Under the pieces are notes generated by a model. The model was not told the origin of the DNA. It made no database searches and worked only from the letters and a program-made list of their open reading frames with translations. A stretch of 64,000 nt of DNA from CAZWLY01 sp964634465 (GTDB lineage: Bacteria; Desulfobacterota; Desulfarculia; G963662305). Numbering within the stretch: position 1 is the stretch's first letter; the number at the start of each line of letters is the position of its first letter. Shown here one piece after another: positions 8,411-16,838 of the stretch. The position numbers and the translations under genes were made by a program. The stretch spans positions 152,834-216,833 of the forward strand of contig CAZWLY010000009.1 in NCBI GenBank assembly GCA_964634465.1. Reading direction: 5' to 3'.

Positions 8411-9283
8411 ATGACAGCCTCTTTCGTGGCCCAATCCCTCCTCAACGGGGTTCTGATCGGCGGGGTCTACTCGCTGATCGCCATTGGGCTGAACCTGATT
8501 TTCGGGGTGATGAAGATCATCAACTTCGCCCACGGCTCGTTGATGATGCTGGGAATGTACATCTGCTACTGGACGGCGACCCTTTTGCCCCTCAACCCCT
8601 ACGCCGCTATTTTTGTCGTTGTTCCAATAATGTTCCTGGTCGGGGTGATCATCCAGAAATACCTGATCAACCCCATCATCACCGCTCCGGAACACAATCA
8701 GCTCCTTTTGACCCTGGGAATCTCGCTGTTTCTGGAGAATCTGGCCCTGTTTCTCTGGACCCCCGACTACCGGGTCCTGGCCACTCCCTACTCCGGGGTC
8801 AATTTCTACCTGGGAGACATCTCCTTTTCCCTGGTCCGCATCATGGCCTTTGGGTTGGCCATGTTGTGTACCGCCGTTCTCTACCTGGTGCTGACCAGGA
8901 CCGATCTGGGCAAGGCCATCCGGGCCGCCAGTGAAGAGCCCGACGGAGCGGTCCTGATGGGGATCAACGTCCGCCGTATCTATTGGATCTGTTTCGGCAT
9001 CGGGGCGGCCTGCGCCGGGGTTTCGGGAGCGGCCATCGCCCCCTTCTTCCCGGTCTATCCCCAGGTCGGCAGCCTGTTTGTCATCACCGCCTTCGTGGTC
9101 GTGGTCCTGGGCGGGATGGGCAGTTTCCTGGGAGCCTTCGTGGGCGGAATAATCATCGGGGTGGCCGACAGCGTGGGGGCGATGTTGCTGCCCGGGTCGA
9201 TGAAGTCGATCATTTCTTTCACCATCTTCATCCTGATCCTGCTTTTCAAACCCAACGGACTGTTTGGAGGGCGTCGTGGTTGA
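8411..9283 (+). CDS. livH: Branched-chain-type ABC transporter permease LivH
   Basis: A 290-residue inner-membrane permease with about eight hydrophobic segments. The N-terminal region LLNGVLIGGVYSLIAIGLNL followed by IFGVMKIINFAHGS is the hallmark of LivH. ATG 8411 was chosen over an upstream in-frame start because AGGGG precedes it and homologues begin with this sequence. It overlaps livM by 8 nt. Together with LivM it forms the translocation pore. Confidence 0.93.
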   Translation: MTASFVAQSLLNGVLIGGVYSLIAIGLNLIFGVMKIINFAHGSLMMLGMYICYWTATLLPLNPYAAIFVVVPIMFLVGVIIQKYLINPIITAPEHNQLLLTLGISLFLENLALFLWTPDYRVLATPYSGVNFYLGDISFSLVRIMAFGLAMLCTAVLYLVLTRTDLGKAIRAASEEPDGAVLMGINVRRIYWICFGIGAACAGVSGAAIAPFFPVYPQVGSLFVITAFVVVVLGGMGSFLGAFVGGIIIGVADSVGAMLLPGSMKSIISFTIFILILLFKPNGLFGGRRG

Positions 9284-10280
9284 GCGTCTGAAGCATGGCC
9301 ATCTCCGCCGTCGCCTGGGCCTCAAGACCTGGGGCCTGATCGGGCTGGTGATGGCCGCCCTGCACGTCCTGCCCTGGCTCTTCCCGGGCGTTCTCCACAC
9401 AATGATCATGATCTTTCTCCTGGCCCTCATGGGCCAGGGCTGGAACGTCCTGTCGGGCTATGCCGGGCAGTTCTCCTTCGGCCACTCGCTTTTCTTCGGG
9501 ATCGGGGCCTACACCTCATCCCTGATATTCGTCAAGCTGGGGGTCAGCCCCTGGATCGGGATGGCGGTTTCCGTGGCGATCTCCGCGGCGGTCGGTCTGT
9601 TCATCGGCTACCTGAGCTTCCGCTACGGGTTGAGCGGGCCCTTCTTCGCCCTGATCATGCTCGCCTTTGCCGAGATCTTTCACATGATCGCCATGGGATG
9701 GGACTGGATCGGCGGGGCCGAGGGGATTCTGATCCCTCTGGAGGGAAACGCCCCCGGGCTCATGCAGTTCACCGAAAAGGAGCCGTTCTACTTTTTGCTG
9801 CTGTGGCTGACCGCGGCTTCCCTCTTGTTCGTCTGGAAGATGGAAGGGACCCGGATGGGTCTTTACCTCCAGGCCATCCGGGAGGACAACGAGGCGGCCG
9901 AGGCCCTGGGCGTAGACTCGCTTCGCTACAAGCTGACAGCCATGGCCATCTCGGCCGGGATGACCGCCGTGGGCGGCACCTTCTACGCCCAGTACCTGCT
10001 CTACATCGACCCGGACACCACCTTCGGGGTGGTCAACTCGGTGGAGATCATGCTCCGCCCGATCATCGGCGGGCCGGGAACGGTCCTGGGGCCGCTGCTG
10101 GGTTCGGTCGTCCTGACCCCTCTCTCGGAGGTCACTCGGACCGCCTTCCAGGCCTACTCCGGAGCCTACCTGATGTTCTACGGGGCGATTCTGGTGGCGG
10201 TCATCATCTTCCTGCCTGACGGGCTGATGGGCATCCTCAAAAAACTGGCCGACTTGGGCCGGACCGGGCGGAGGGGCTAG
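9276..10280 (+). CDS. livM: Branched-chain-type ABC transporter permease LivM
   Basis: A 334-residue polytopic permease with the LivM signature GQGWNVLSGYAGQFSFGHSL near the N-terminus and a C-terminal VNSVEIMLRPIIGGPGTVLG stretch. The start is taken as GTG 9276, which has GGAGG at 9266-9270 five nt upstream and overlaps the end of livH. A TTG four codons earlier would sit on top of that ribosome site. It partners LivH, LivG and LivF encoded on either side. Confidence 0.9.
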   Translation: MVERLKHGHLRRRLGLKTWGLIGLVMAALHVLPWLFPGVLHTMIMIFLLALMGQGWNVLSGYAGQFSFGHSLFFGIGAYTSSLIFVKLGVSPWIGMAVSVAISAAVGLFIGYLSFRYGLSGPFFALIMLAFAEIFHMIAMGWDWIGGAEGILIPLEGNAPGLMQFTEKEPFYFLLLWLTAASLLFVWKMEGTRMGLYLQAIREDNEAAEALGVDSLRYKLTAMAISAGMTAVGGTFYAQYLLYIDPDTTFGVVNSVEIMLRPIIGGPGTVLGPLLGSVVLTPLSEVTRTAFQAYSGAYLMFYGAILVAVIIFLPDGLMGILKKLADLGRTGRRG

Positions 10281-10283
10281 GCC

Positions 10284-11027
10284 ATGACCTCCCAAAACAG
10301 CCTGGAAGTCATCGGCGTGACCAAATCCTTTCGGGGGTTGATGGCCCTCGACAGCGTGGACTTGACCGTCGAGCCGGACCAGATCGTGGGCCTGATCGGA
10401 CCCAACGGGGCCGGCAAGACGACCCTCTTTAACATCATCTCCGGCTTTCTCAAACCCGACGCCGGCCGGATCAGTTTCGGCGGACAGGACCTGGTCGGGC
10501 TCAAGCCCCACCAGATCTGCCGTTTGGGATTGGGCCGAACCTTCCAGATCGTCAAGCCCTTCGGCCAATTGAGCGTTCTCCAGAACGTGGCCGTGGGGGC
10601 CTTCAGCCGAACCGGCCAGCCCGCCGCGGCCGAAGACGAATCGTGGCGGATTCTGGAGTTCGTAGGTCTGGCGGGCAAGGCCCTGGACCCGGCCCACAGC
10701 CTGACCACCCCCGACCGGAAGCGCTTGGAGATGGCCCGGGCGTTGGCCACTAGGCCGAAGCTGCTTCTTCTGGACGAGGTCATGGCCGGCCTCAACCCGA
10801 CCGAGAAGGACGAGGTCATCGCCTTGGTCAGAAAAATTCGGGAGGCCGGAACCGCGGTTCTGATCATCGAACACGCGATGAGGGTCATCATGGGGCTTTG
10901 CGACCGGATCTATGTGATCCAGTACGGGTGCCGCATCGCGGCTGGCGATCCGGAGACCATCAGTTGCGATCCAAAGGTCATCGAGGCCTACCTGGGGAAT
11001 GAGTATGGCGCTCCTGAACGTCGATAA
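10284..11027 (+). CDS. livG: ABC transporter ATP-binding protein LivG
   Basis: A 247-residue ATPase with Walker A GPNGAGKTT (residues 39-47), Walker B LLLLDEVMAGLNP and the switch histidine in IIEHAM. The signature loop is non-canonical: LTTPDRKRLEMARAL stands where LSGGQ-like sequences normally occur, a drift seen in a LivG subfamily with LTxxGRKRLE. The gene starts 3 nt after livM and overlaps livF by about 23 nt, consistent with tight translational coupling. Confidence 0.92.
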   Translation: MTSQNSLEVIGVTKSFRGLMALDSVDLTVEPDQIVGLIGPNGAGKTTLFNIISGFLKPDAGRISFGGQDLVGLKPHQICRLGLGRTFQIVKPFGQLSVLQNVAVGAFSRTGQPAAAEDESWRILEFVGLAGKALDPAHSLTTPDRKRLEMARALATRPKLLLLDEVMAGLNPTEKDEVIALVRKIREAGTAVLIIEHAMRVIMGLCDRIYVIQYGCRIAAGDPETISCDPKVIEAYLGNEYGAPERR

Positions 11028-11721
11028 GATTGACGTCTTTTACGGCTCGGTCCAGGTCCTCTGGGGGGTCTCCCTGAGCTTGGAAGAGGGCCAGATCGTC
11101 TCCCTCCTGGGGGCCAACGGGGCCGGCAAGACGACCACCGTCAAGACCATCTCCGGGTTTCTTAAGCCAAGTTCCGGGGCGATCTCCTTCGACGGTCGAG
11201 AGATCACTCAAACTCCGGCCCACAGCCGGGTCGAGGCGGGTTTGGTCCAGGTCCCGGAGGGGCGCAAGATATTCCCCAGCCTGTCGGTCCTGGAGAACCT
11301 GGAGATGGGTTCCTACCTCAAGGGGCCCAAGGCCCGTCGGGCCGAGAGCCTGGCCCGGGTGATGGAGTTGTTTCCCATCCTCAAGGAGCGCTCCACCCAG
11401 GCGGCCGGGACCCTCTCCGGCGGGGAGCAGCAGATGCTGGCTTTGGGGCGGGGGTTGATGTCCCTGCCCAAGCTGCTCATTCTGGACGAGCCTTCGCTGG
11501 GCCTGGCGCCGATGATAGTCGAGGAGATATTCAAGGTCGTGCGGCGGATCAACCGGGAAGGGGTGAGCATCCTCCTGGTCGAGCAAAACGCGCCCCAGGC
11601 CCTGGCCATCTCGGATATGGCCTACGTCCTGGAGGAAGGCCGGGTCGCCCTTTCGGGGACCGGCCGGGAGTTGTTGAACGACGATCACGTCCGGCGGCTC
11701 TACCTGGGCGTCGCCGATTAG
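11005..11721 (+). CDS. livF: ABC transporter ATP-binding protein LivF
   Basis: A 238-residue ATPase with Walker A GANGAGKTTT, a normal signature LSGGEQQMLALGRGL and Walker B LLILDEPSLGLAP, and the LivF-type ending LLNDDHVRRLYLGV. Two ATGs lie six bases apart; 11005 is preferred because GGGGA is properly spaced from it, whereas 10999 sits almost on the Shine-Dalgarno sequence. It completes the first Liv-type importer. Confidence 0.92.
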   Translation: MALLNVDKIDVFYGSVQVLWGVSLSLEEGQIVSLLGANGAGKTTTVKTISGFLKPSSGAISFDGREITQTPAHSRVEAGLVQVPEGRKIFPSLSVLENLEMGSYLKGPKARRAESLARVMELFPILKERSTQAAGTLSGGEQQMLALGRGLMSLPKLLILDEPSLGLAPMIVEEIFKVVRRINREGVSILLVEQNAPQALAISDMAYVLEEGRVALSGTGRELLNDDHVRRLYLGVAD

Positions 11722-11758
11722 CCGGACTCTCGAAAGCCCTCTTGTGATGAGGTGGATC

Positions 11759-13102
11759 ATGCCCGAATACCTGGACCGGATAAGCGAATTCGCGGCCCGA
11801 CTGAGTTTCGACGATCTGACCCCCGAAGTGGTCGAACGGGCCAAACTGGTGATGGCCGATTCCCTGGCCGTGATTGCCGCCGGAGCCCAGGAGGACGAGG
11901 TCCGAAACCTGGCCGCCAGGATCGAGCCTCCAGCCGGTCCGGCCACCCTGTTGGGGCTGGGCCGGAAGGCCGATCCGCTCAACGCGGCTCTCATCAACGG
12001 CGCGGCCGGGACCTTTCTGGAACTGGACGAGGGCAACCAGTTCGCCCGAGGGCATCCAGCCATTCACATCGTGCCCGCCATTGTGGCCCTGGGTGAAAAG
12101 ATGGGTCTTTCCGGGCGGGAGTTGATCACGGCTCTGGTGGTCGGCTATGAGATCGGGGCCCGGATCGGGATCGCGGCCAGGATCAGAATGTCGATGCACC
12201 CCCACGGCACTTGGGGAACCGTCGGCGCGGCTGTCGCAGCGGCCCGGTTGGCAGGCCTCGACCAGGCGGCGATGAGGGAGGCGATCAACGTCAGCTCCTG
12301 CCTGGGCCTGACCACCAGCCGCCAGACCATGCTCCAGGGTGGGACGGTCCGGAACGTCTACGCCGGGGTCTCCAACTACATGGGCCTTCTGACCCTCGAC
12401 CTGGTCGGTTCCGGATTCACCGGCGAGGCCGATGGGCTGACTACGGTCTACGGGAGCGTCGTCTCCGAGGTCTTTGACCAGGCGGCCATGACCGAGGAAC
12501 TGGGCCGCCGCTACGAGATCACCCGGAACTACTTCAAGCGCCACGCCTGCTGCCGCTACAATCACTCGACCCTGGACGCCTTGGAGGAGATCGCCGGGCG
12601 GTTCGAAGGGGGCCGTATCCCGGCCGACCAGGTCGAGCGGGTCGTGGTCGAGACCTACTCCCTGGCCGCCCAACTCTGCGACCAGTCTCCAGGCAACATG
12701 CTGGCCGCCAAGTTCTCCATTCCCTTTGCCGCGGCCACCTATTTGGTCCACGGCCGCACGGGCGTGGAGTGTTTCCGCTCCGACAAGTTACAGGTTCCGG
12801 AGATCCAAGACCTGGCCCGGCGGGTCGAGGTGGTGGAGGACGCCGAGTTGACGGCGATGATGCCCGAGCGGCGGCCCTCCAGGGTGAGCGTTCACCTCAA
12901 GGATGGATCGGTCCAGACGGCCGAGACATTCATCAACAAGGGCGATTTCGAGGACCCCTACTCGGATTCGGAGCTGGCCGCCAAGTATTTCGAGCTGACC
13001 GGCCCTGTCTGGGGACGGGAGACGGCCGGGGAGCTTCACGCCGATCTGCTCCGGCTGGAGGAGATCGAGAACGTCAGGAGCCTGACTCGAAGACTGGGTT
13101 AG
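11759..13102 (+). CDS. MmgE/PrpD family protein
   Basis: A 447-residue protein of the MmgE/PrpD family (2-methylcitrate dehydratase, cis-aconitate decarboxylase, iminodisuccinate epimerase relatives). Readable landmarks are AKLVMADSLAVIAAGA near the N-terminus, LDEGNQFARGHPA in the first third, HPHGTWGTVGAA and KRHACCRYNHSTLDAL in the middle. I chose ATG 11759 because GAGGTGG precedes it. It follows livF by 37 nt and probably belongs to the transporter operon. Family members act on tri- or dicarboxylic acids, so this enzyme may process the acid released by ring opening; the specific reaction is open. Confidence 0.85.
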   Translation: MPEYLDRISEFAARLSFDDLTPEVVERAKLVMADSLAVIAAGAQEDEVRNLAARIEPPAGPATLLGLGRKADPLNAALINGAAGTFLELDEGNQFARGHPAIHIVPAIVALGEKMGLSGRELITALVVGYEIGARIGIAARIRMSMHPHGTWGTVGAAVAAARLAGLDQAAMREAINVSSCLGLTTSRQTMLQGGTVRNVYAGVSNYMGLLTLDLVGSGFTGEADGLTTVYGSVVSEVFDQAAMTEELGRRYEITRNYFKRHACCRYNHSTLDALEEIAGRFEGGRIPADQVERVVVETYSLAAQLCDQSPGNMLAAKFSIPFAAATYLVHGRTGVECFRSDKLQVPEIQDLARRVEVVEDAELTAMMPERRPSRVSVHLKDGSVQTAETFINKGDFEDPYSDSELAAKYFELTGPVWGRETAGELHADLLRLEEIENVRSLTRRLG

Positions 13103-13283
13103 GCGGGATGGACCGGCCTTGGCGAGACCTCGTCGGCGAGGCCGGTCGGGAGGCGACCTGGAGGGGCGGGCGCTGATCGGCCCGTCCCGGCGAGGCGAAT
13201 TGAGCCCGTCTCCGAACGCCCGTTCCCGCAGGCGGCGGTGAGGAGGCGGTCGCCTCTCTGAATCGATTCAGGATCAGACAAGA

Positions 13284-13315
13284 CCGGCCCGATCCGCTTG
13301 GACGAACCGGGCCGG
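13284..13315 (-). terminator. Stem-loop between convergent genes
   Basis: CCGGCCCG (13284-13291) and CGGGCCGG (13308-13315) form an 8-bp stem with a 16-nt loop. On the minus strand the stem is followed by TCTTGTCTGATCC, so it would serve the amidohydrolase gene ending at 13442. The rest of the 339-nt gap between the two converging genes holds no recognisable gene. Confidence 0.55.
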
Positions 13316-13441
13316 AAGGGGGGATGGTTGGACCGGGGCCCACTTGGAGACTGCGGCCGGATACGTGGCTTTACAGCGTCTGAAAAGCTCGCGATCGGAC
13401 GGGCCGTCCCCGCTTCGCTCTTCGAAGGCTTCGCCGCCTTC

Positions 13442-14980
13442 TCACTTCAGCCCGTCGATCCTGGAGTTGATGAGCATGTAGGGTTCGGTTTCGACCATCT
13501 CGGACCAACCCCGGTAATGCTCGATAATGTGCTTCTGGACAATGTCCAGACCCTGGAGGAAGGCCTTCTCCTGGTCGGTCCGGGGCCGAGCGGCCTGCTC
13601 GGCCAATCTGGCGGCGAGGGCCTCTTCGTCGATGGTGGTCAACCGGCCGGACTCGACCACCACTCGGCCCCCGACGAGGACGGTGTCCACGTAGGTCCGA
13701 TGGCCGCGATAGAGGAGCACGTCGATCGGGTCATGGGCCGGGTCGGTGTACGGAGCGGTCATGGCCTCGTAATCGAGGAGAACCATATCGGCCCGGCGGT
13801 CGGGTTCGAGACGCCCGATCTCGTCTCCGAAGCCCAGCAATTCGGCCGAGTTCTGGGTGCCCATCCTGAAGACCTGGCGGGCGCTCAGGTGCTCGGAGTG
13901 GAGCTCCAGCGAGGACAATCGGTGGAGCAGGTGGCAGACCTTCATCTCCTGAATGAAATCGTCGTCGTCGTTGATCGACTTGCCGTCCAGGCCCAAGCCG
14001 ACCAGGACGCCGGCCTGGAGCATCCGAAAGGCCGGGGCGATGCCGTTGCGGACCCTCAGGTTGCAGGAAGGGTGGTGGGTCACCGCCGTGCCTGTCTCGG
14101 CCAGCAGTTCGATGTCGGCCTCGGTCGGCCAGACGCAGTGACCGATGACCAGTCCTCGGCCGAGGAAGCCCAGCTCGTTCATCCAGGCGATCAGGCTCTT
14201 TCCCAGGAATTTGAGGCCGTAGACTTTCTGGAAGATGGATTGGACGGCGTGGACGTGGATCGGGGCTCCCAGGTCGTCGGCCGCCCGGCGGACCTCCATC
14301 AGCAATTCGGGGCTCGCCCATTGAGGCGCCAGGGGGCCGAAACCGACCTTGCAGGCGGGGCCGTCGGCCCGCGCCTTGAGGGCCCTGACGGCCTCCACGA
14401 AGTTCTCGCCGGTAAGGGCGCCTTCGGGCAGGGGCCTGGTCAGGGCGGCTCTCAAGGTTTCGGGGAGCCTCGCCAGGAAGGCTTCGTTGTCGCCGTAAAT
14501 GAAGGGGTTGGCGTTGCGGACGCCGGGGTTGAACTGGACCCGCATCCCGGCTTCGAGGTAGGCCTGGATGGCTTCCTCGTGCTCGGCTTCGTGCCGCGCC
14601 GGGTTGATCAGGATGTGGTTGTGCATGGTCGTGGTCACGCCCGATTTGAGGAGCCTTGCGGCCGAGAGAGCGCAATCGTCGGCGGGCGAGACGGGGATGT
14701 ACTTGCGGGTGTCCAGAAGCCACGACTCCAGGGTGTTGTCCAGAGCCCCGCGCTGAAAATCGGTCAGCCCCCGGCCGTGGCCGTGGCCGTTGACCAAGCC
14801 GGGGATGAGCAGGAACTTTCGTCCGCCCAACTCCTCGGCGCCGGAGTATCGGGCGGCCAGGTCGGGGTAGCTCCCCACGGCCAGGATTCTGCCGTCCGAG
14901 ATCGCGACCGCGCCGTCGGCGATCGGTTTTTCGTCGTGGGCCGGCACAACCACTCCGGCTCTGACCAGTTTGATGGACAT
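13442..14980 (-). CDS. Amidohydrolase family protein (AtzA/TrzN/SAH deaminase-like)
   Basis: A 512-residue mononuclear-metal amidohydrolase. Metal ligands are readable as H-G-H in NGHGHGRGL, the histidine of HAVQSIF, the histidine of GHCVWPTEADIE, and an aspartate in GLDGKSINDDDD; THHPSCNLR is the matching middle motif of this group. Relatives hydrolyse exocyclic amino or halide groups from triazines, guanine, cytosine or SAH. It is transcribed against the preceding plus-strand operon and diverges from the deaminase gene. It is longer than typical (about 430-470), mostly through the C-terminal part after the barrel. It probably deaminates a heterocyclic intermediate. Confidence 0.87.
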   Translation of the reverse strand: MSIKLVRAGVVVPAHDEKPIADGAVAISDGRILAVGSYPDLAARYSGAEELGGRKFLLIPGLVNGHGHGRGLTDFQRGALDNTLESWLLDTRKYIPVSPADDCALSAARLLKSGVTTTMHNHILINPARHEAEHEEAIQAYLEAGMRVQFNPGVRNANPFIYGDNEAFLARLPETLRAALTRPLPEGALTGENFVEAVRALKARADGPACKVGFGPLAPQWASPELLMEVRRAADDLGAPIHVHAVQSIFQKVYGLKFLGKSLIAWMNELGFLGRGLVIGHCVWPTEADIELLAETGTAVTHHPSCNLRVRNGIAPAFRMLQAGVLVGLGLDGKSINDDDDFIQEMKVCHLLHRLSSLELHSEHLSARQVFRMGTQNSAELLGFGDEIGRLEPDRRADMVLLDYEAMTAPYTDPAHDPIDVLLYRGHRTYVDTVLVGGRVVVESGRLTTIDEEALAARLAEQAARPRTDQEKAFLQGLDIVQKHIIEHYRGWSEMVETEPYMLINSRIDGLK

Positions 14981-15054
14981 ATCCGCCCTCCATGCGGGTA
15001 CTGGCTGTTGGTAAGCCCTCTCCGGGTCCCGGACAGGACGACTTTTGGAGGCAA

Positions 15055-15075
15055 TTATATTAAAGTTGGTACATT
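15055..15075 (-). promoter_or_regulatory. Degenerate copy of the shared operator-like motif
   Basis: Read on the minus strand toward the amidohydrolase gene, this site starts AATGTACC and ends TTTAATATAA, matching the motif at 3538 and 15755 at about 15 of 21 positions. No TTGACA is found at the expected distance. It lies in the 146-nt divergent region between the amidohydrolase and deaminase genes. Confidence 0.35.
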
Positions 15076-15126
15076 AAGACAAACAGTTTCTCTCCCCGCC
15101 AGGGGTAAGCCGCGTGTGAGGTGAGC

Positions 15127-15684
15127 ATGGCTTTGCCGAACATCGTCGTTCCCCAACCGGGGTGGCTCATCGGCTTCGTCGATTGGGACCGGCCCCGACC
15201 CGGCGACGAGGACAAGATGGGTTTGGTGATCTCCCTGGCCAGGGAAAACTTCAGGTGCGGGACAGGGCCGCCGTTTGGCGCCGCGGTCTTCGATCGCCGC
15301 CTGAACCTGCCGGTCGGGGTCGGAGTCAACCTGGTTCGCCGGGCCGGCAACAGCCTTCTTCACGCCGAGACCATGGCCCTCATGTCGGCCCAGGCCGGAC
15401 TCGGAACTTTCGATCTGGGCCAAGACGAAGGACGCCGCTATGAACTTGTCGCCTCCAGCGAACCTTGCGCCATGTGTCTCGGGGCGGCCTGGTATGCCGG
15501 GGTGAGGCGGGTCGTCTACGGAACCTTTGGCCGCCAGATCCGGCCCTATGGCTTCGGGCTCGGCCCGGGCCTGGAAGAACTGAGGAGGTATCTGGAACGA
15601 AACGGATTCGAATTGGCCGGCGGAGTCATGGCCGAGGAGGCGCTGGCCGTCTTCACCGGGACCGGCGAGCGAGCCGGGGAGTAG
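15127..15684 (+). CDS. Nucleobase-type (cytidine/deoxycytidylate fold) deaminase
   Basis: A 185-residue zinc deaminase with the HAE motif in LLHAETMAL and the PCxxC motif in SSEPCAMCLGA, the two halves of the cytidine-deaminase-like zinc site. Relatives include guanine, cytosine and tRNA adenosine deaminases. ATG 15127 is preferred to GTG 15121 because GAGGTG stands directly upstream of it. The gene is divergent from the amidohydrolase and precedes the lyase/hydratase/CoA-transferase unit. Two unrelated hydrolytic deaminases side by side argue for an amino-substituted heterocycle as substrate of the locus. Confidence 0.88.
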   Translation: MALPNIVVPQPGWLIGFVDWDRPRPGDEDKMGLVISLARENFRCGTGPPFGAAVFDRRLNLPVGVGVNLVRRAGNSLLHAETMALMSAQAGLGTFDLGQDEGRRYELVASSEPCAMCLGAAWYAGVRRVVYGTFGRQIRPYGFGLGPGLEELRRYLERNGFELAGGVMAEEALAVFTGTGERAGE

Positions 15685-15737
15685 TTCCCGTGGCTTACCA
15701 TCGACCCCGACCGGCGCGCCGGCGGACCAGAAAACGG

Positions 15738-15774
15738 TTGACAGGCGAGGCTCAAATGTTATGTTATTAATACA
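15738..15774 (+). promoter_or_regulatory. Promoter with shared operator-like motif (copy 2)
   Basis: TTGACA at 15738-15743 is followed after exactly 11 nt by AATGTTAT-N5-TAATACA (15755-15774), the same layout as at 3521-3557. TATGTT (15760-15765, 16-nt spacer) is the -10 candidate and overlaps the motif, so a bound protein would block or reposition RNA polymerase. It controls the lyase/hydratase/CoA-transferase genes. Confidence 0.6.
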
Positions 15775-15847
15775 TTATGTCAGTCGTTTCGAGCCGAGGC
15801 GATAAGTCTCCTGGACGATCCGCTCGGGCGGCAAAAAGGTTGTAAGT

Positions 15848-16786
15848 ATGATCTCTTACCCTGCAAACGTCGTTATCGAGGAACAGGGCTTGAGGGACGG
15901 CATCCAGTCCGAAAAGGTCATGGTGCCCACCGACAAGAAGCTGGAGCTTATCGATGAACTGATCGCGGCGGGGCTGACCCGGATCCAGGTGACTTCCTTT
16001 GTCCATCCCAAACTGGTCCCCCAAATGGCCGACGCGGCCGAACTCTGCGCCCGCTTGAAGCCGGTCGAGGGAGTCGTCTACACCGCCTTGGTGCTCAACC
16101 CCAAGGGCATGGAGCGGGCCGTTGCCTCGGGACTGGAATGTGTGGCCGCCTCGGTCTCGGCCAGCGACGCCCACAGCCGCAGGAACGCCAATCGCTCTCT
16201 GGCCGAGGCTCGCCGGGCCTTCAACGACATGATTCGCCTGGGTAAAGACAAGGGCCTGATCATCCGGGGCGGGGTCCAGTGCGCCTTCGGTTGCCGCTTC
16301 CAGGGGTTTGTCGATCCGGAGTTGGTCTTGGAGATCGCCCAGGAGCAATTGGAACTGGGCGTGGACGAGATCGCCCTGGCCGATTCGACCGGCATGGCCG
16401 ATCCGGTGACGATCCAAACCCTGGGAGCGAGGCTGGTGGAGATGGCCCAGGGGCGGCCGGTCTGGCTCCATCTCCACGACACCGAGGGCAAGGGGTTGGC
16501 CAACGCCCTGGCCGCTCTCCAGGTGGGGATCAATCATTTCGACACCGCTTTTGGCGGTTTCGGCGGCTGTCCGTTCATCAAGAATGCGACCGGCAACATC
16601 GCCACCGAGGACTTCGCGGTGATGCTCCACCAGATGGGCATCGAGACCGGGATAGACGTGGAGCGGGTGGCCGCAGTGAGCCGATTCATGGAAGATTTTT
16701 TTGAAAAGCGGGCGGCCGGGAAGATGCACCGCCTGATGATCAGGGACGACGTCCAGCTCAGGCTGGGACCGAGTTCCGTCGCGTAA
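15848..16786 (+). CDS. HMG-CoA lyase-like (DRE-TIM) enzyme
   Basis: A 312-residue TIM-barrel lyase. LRDGIQSE (catalytic R16-D17 region), the metal-binding HLHDTEGKG, and the C-terminal loop GGFGGCPFIKNATGNIATED with the active-site cysteine match the HMG-CoA lyase family. Members cleave a 3-hydroxy-3-substituted acyl-CoA into acetyl-CoA (or an analogue) and an oxo acid. It is the first gene of a unit that continues with an aconitase-type hydratase and a CoA transferase, so its true substrate may be a malyl-, citramalyl- or dimethylmalyl-like CoA ester rather than HMG-CoA. Confidence 0.88.
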   Translation: MISYPANVVIEEQGLRDGIQSEKVMVPTDKKLELIDELIAAGLTRIQVTSFVHPKLVPQMADAAELCARLKPVEGVVYTALVLNPKGMERAVASGLECVAASVSASDAHSRRNANRSLAEARRAFNDMIRLGKDKGLIIRGGVQCAFGCRFQGFVDPELVLEIAQEQLELGVDEIALADSTGMADPVTIQTLGARLVEMAQGRPVWLHLHDTEGKGLANALAALQVGINHFDTAFGGFGGCPFIKNATGNIATEDFAVMLHQMGIETGIDVERVAAVSRFMEDFFEKRAAGKMHRLMIRDDVQLRLGPSSVA

Positions 16787-16838
16787 CCCCTTGACCGGAG
16801 CCGCAATCCGGGTTTTGACCTCCCAATCGAGGAACGCC

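Noticed and set aside
13298..15124. 608-residue plus-strand open frame
   Set aside because: Antisense to the amidohydrolase gene; the protein is Gly/Val/Asp/His-rich without domains.
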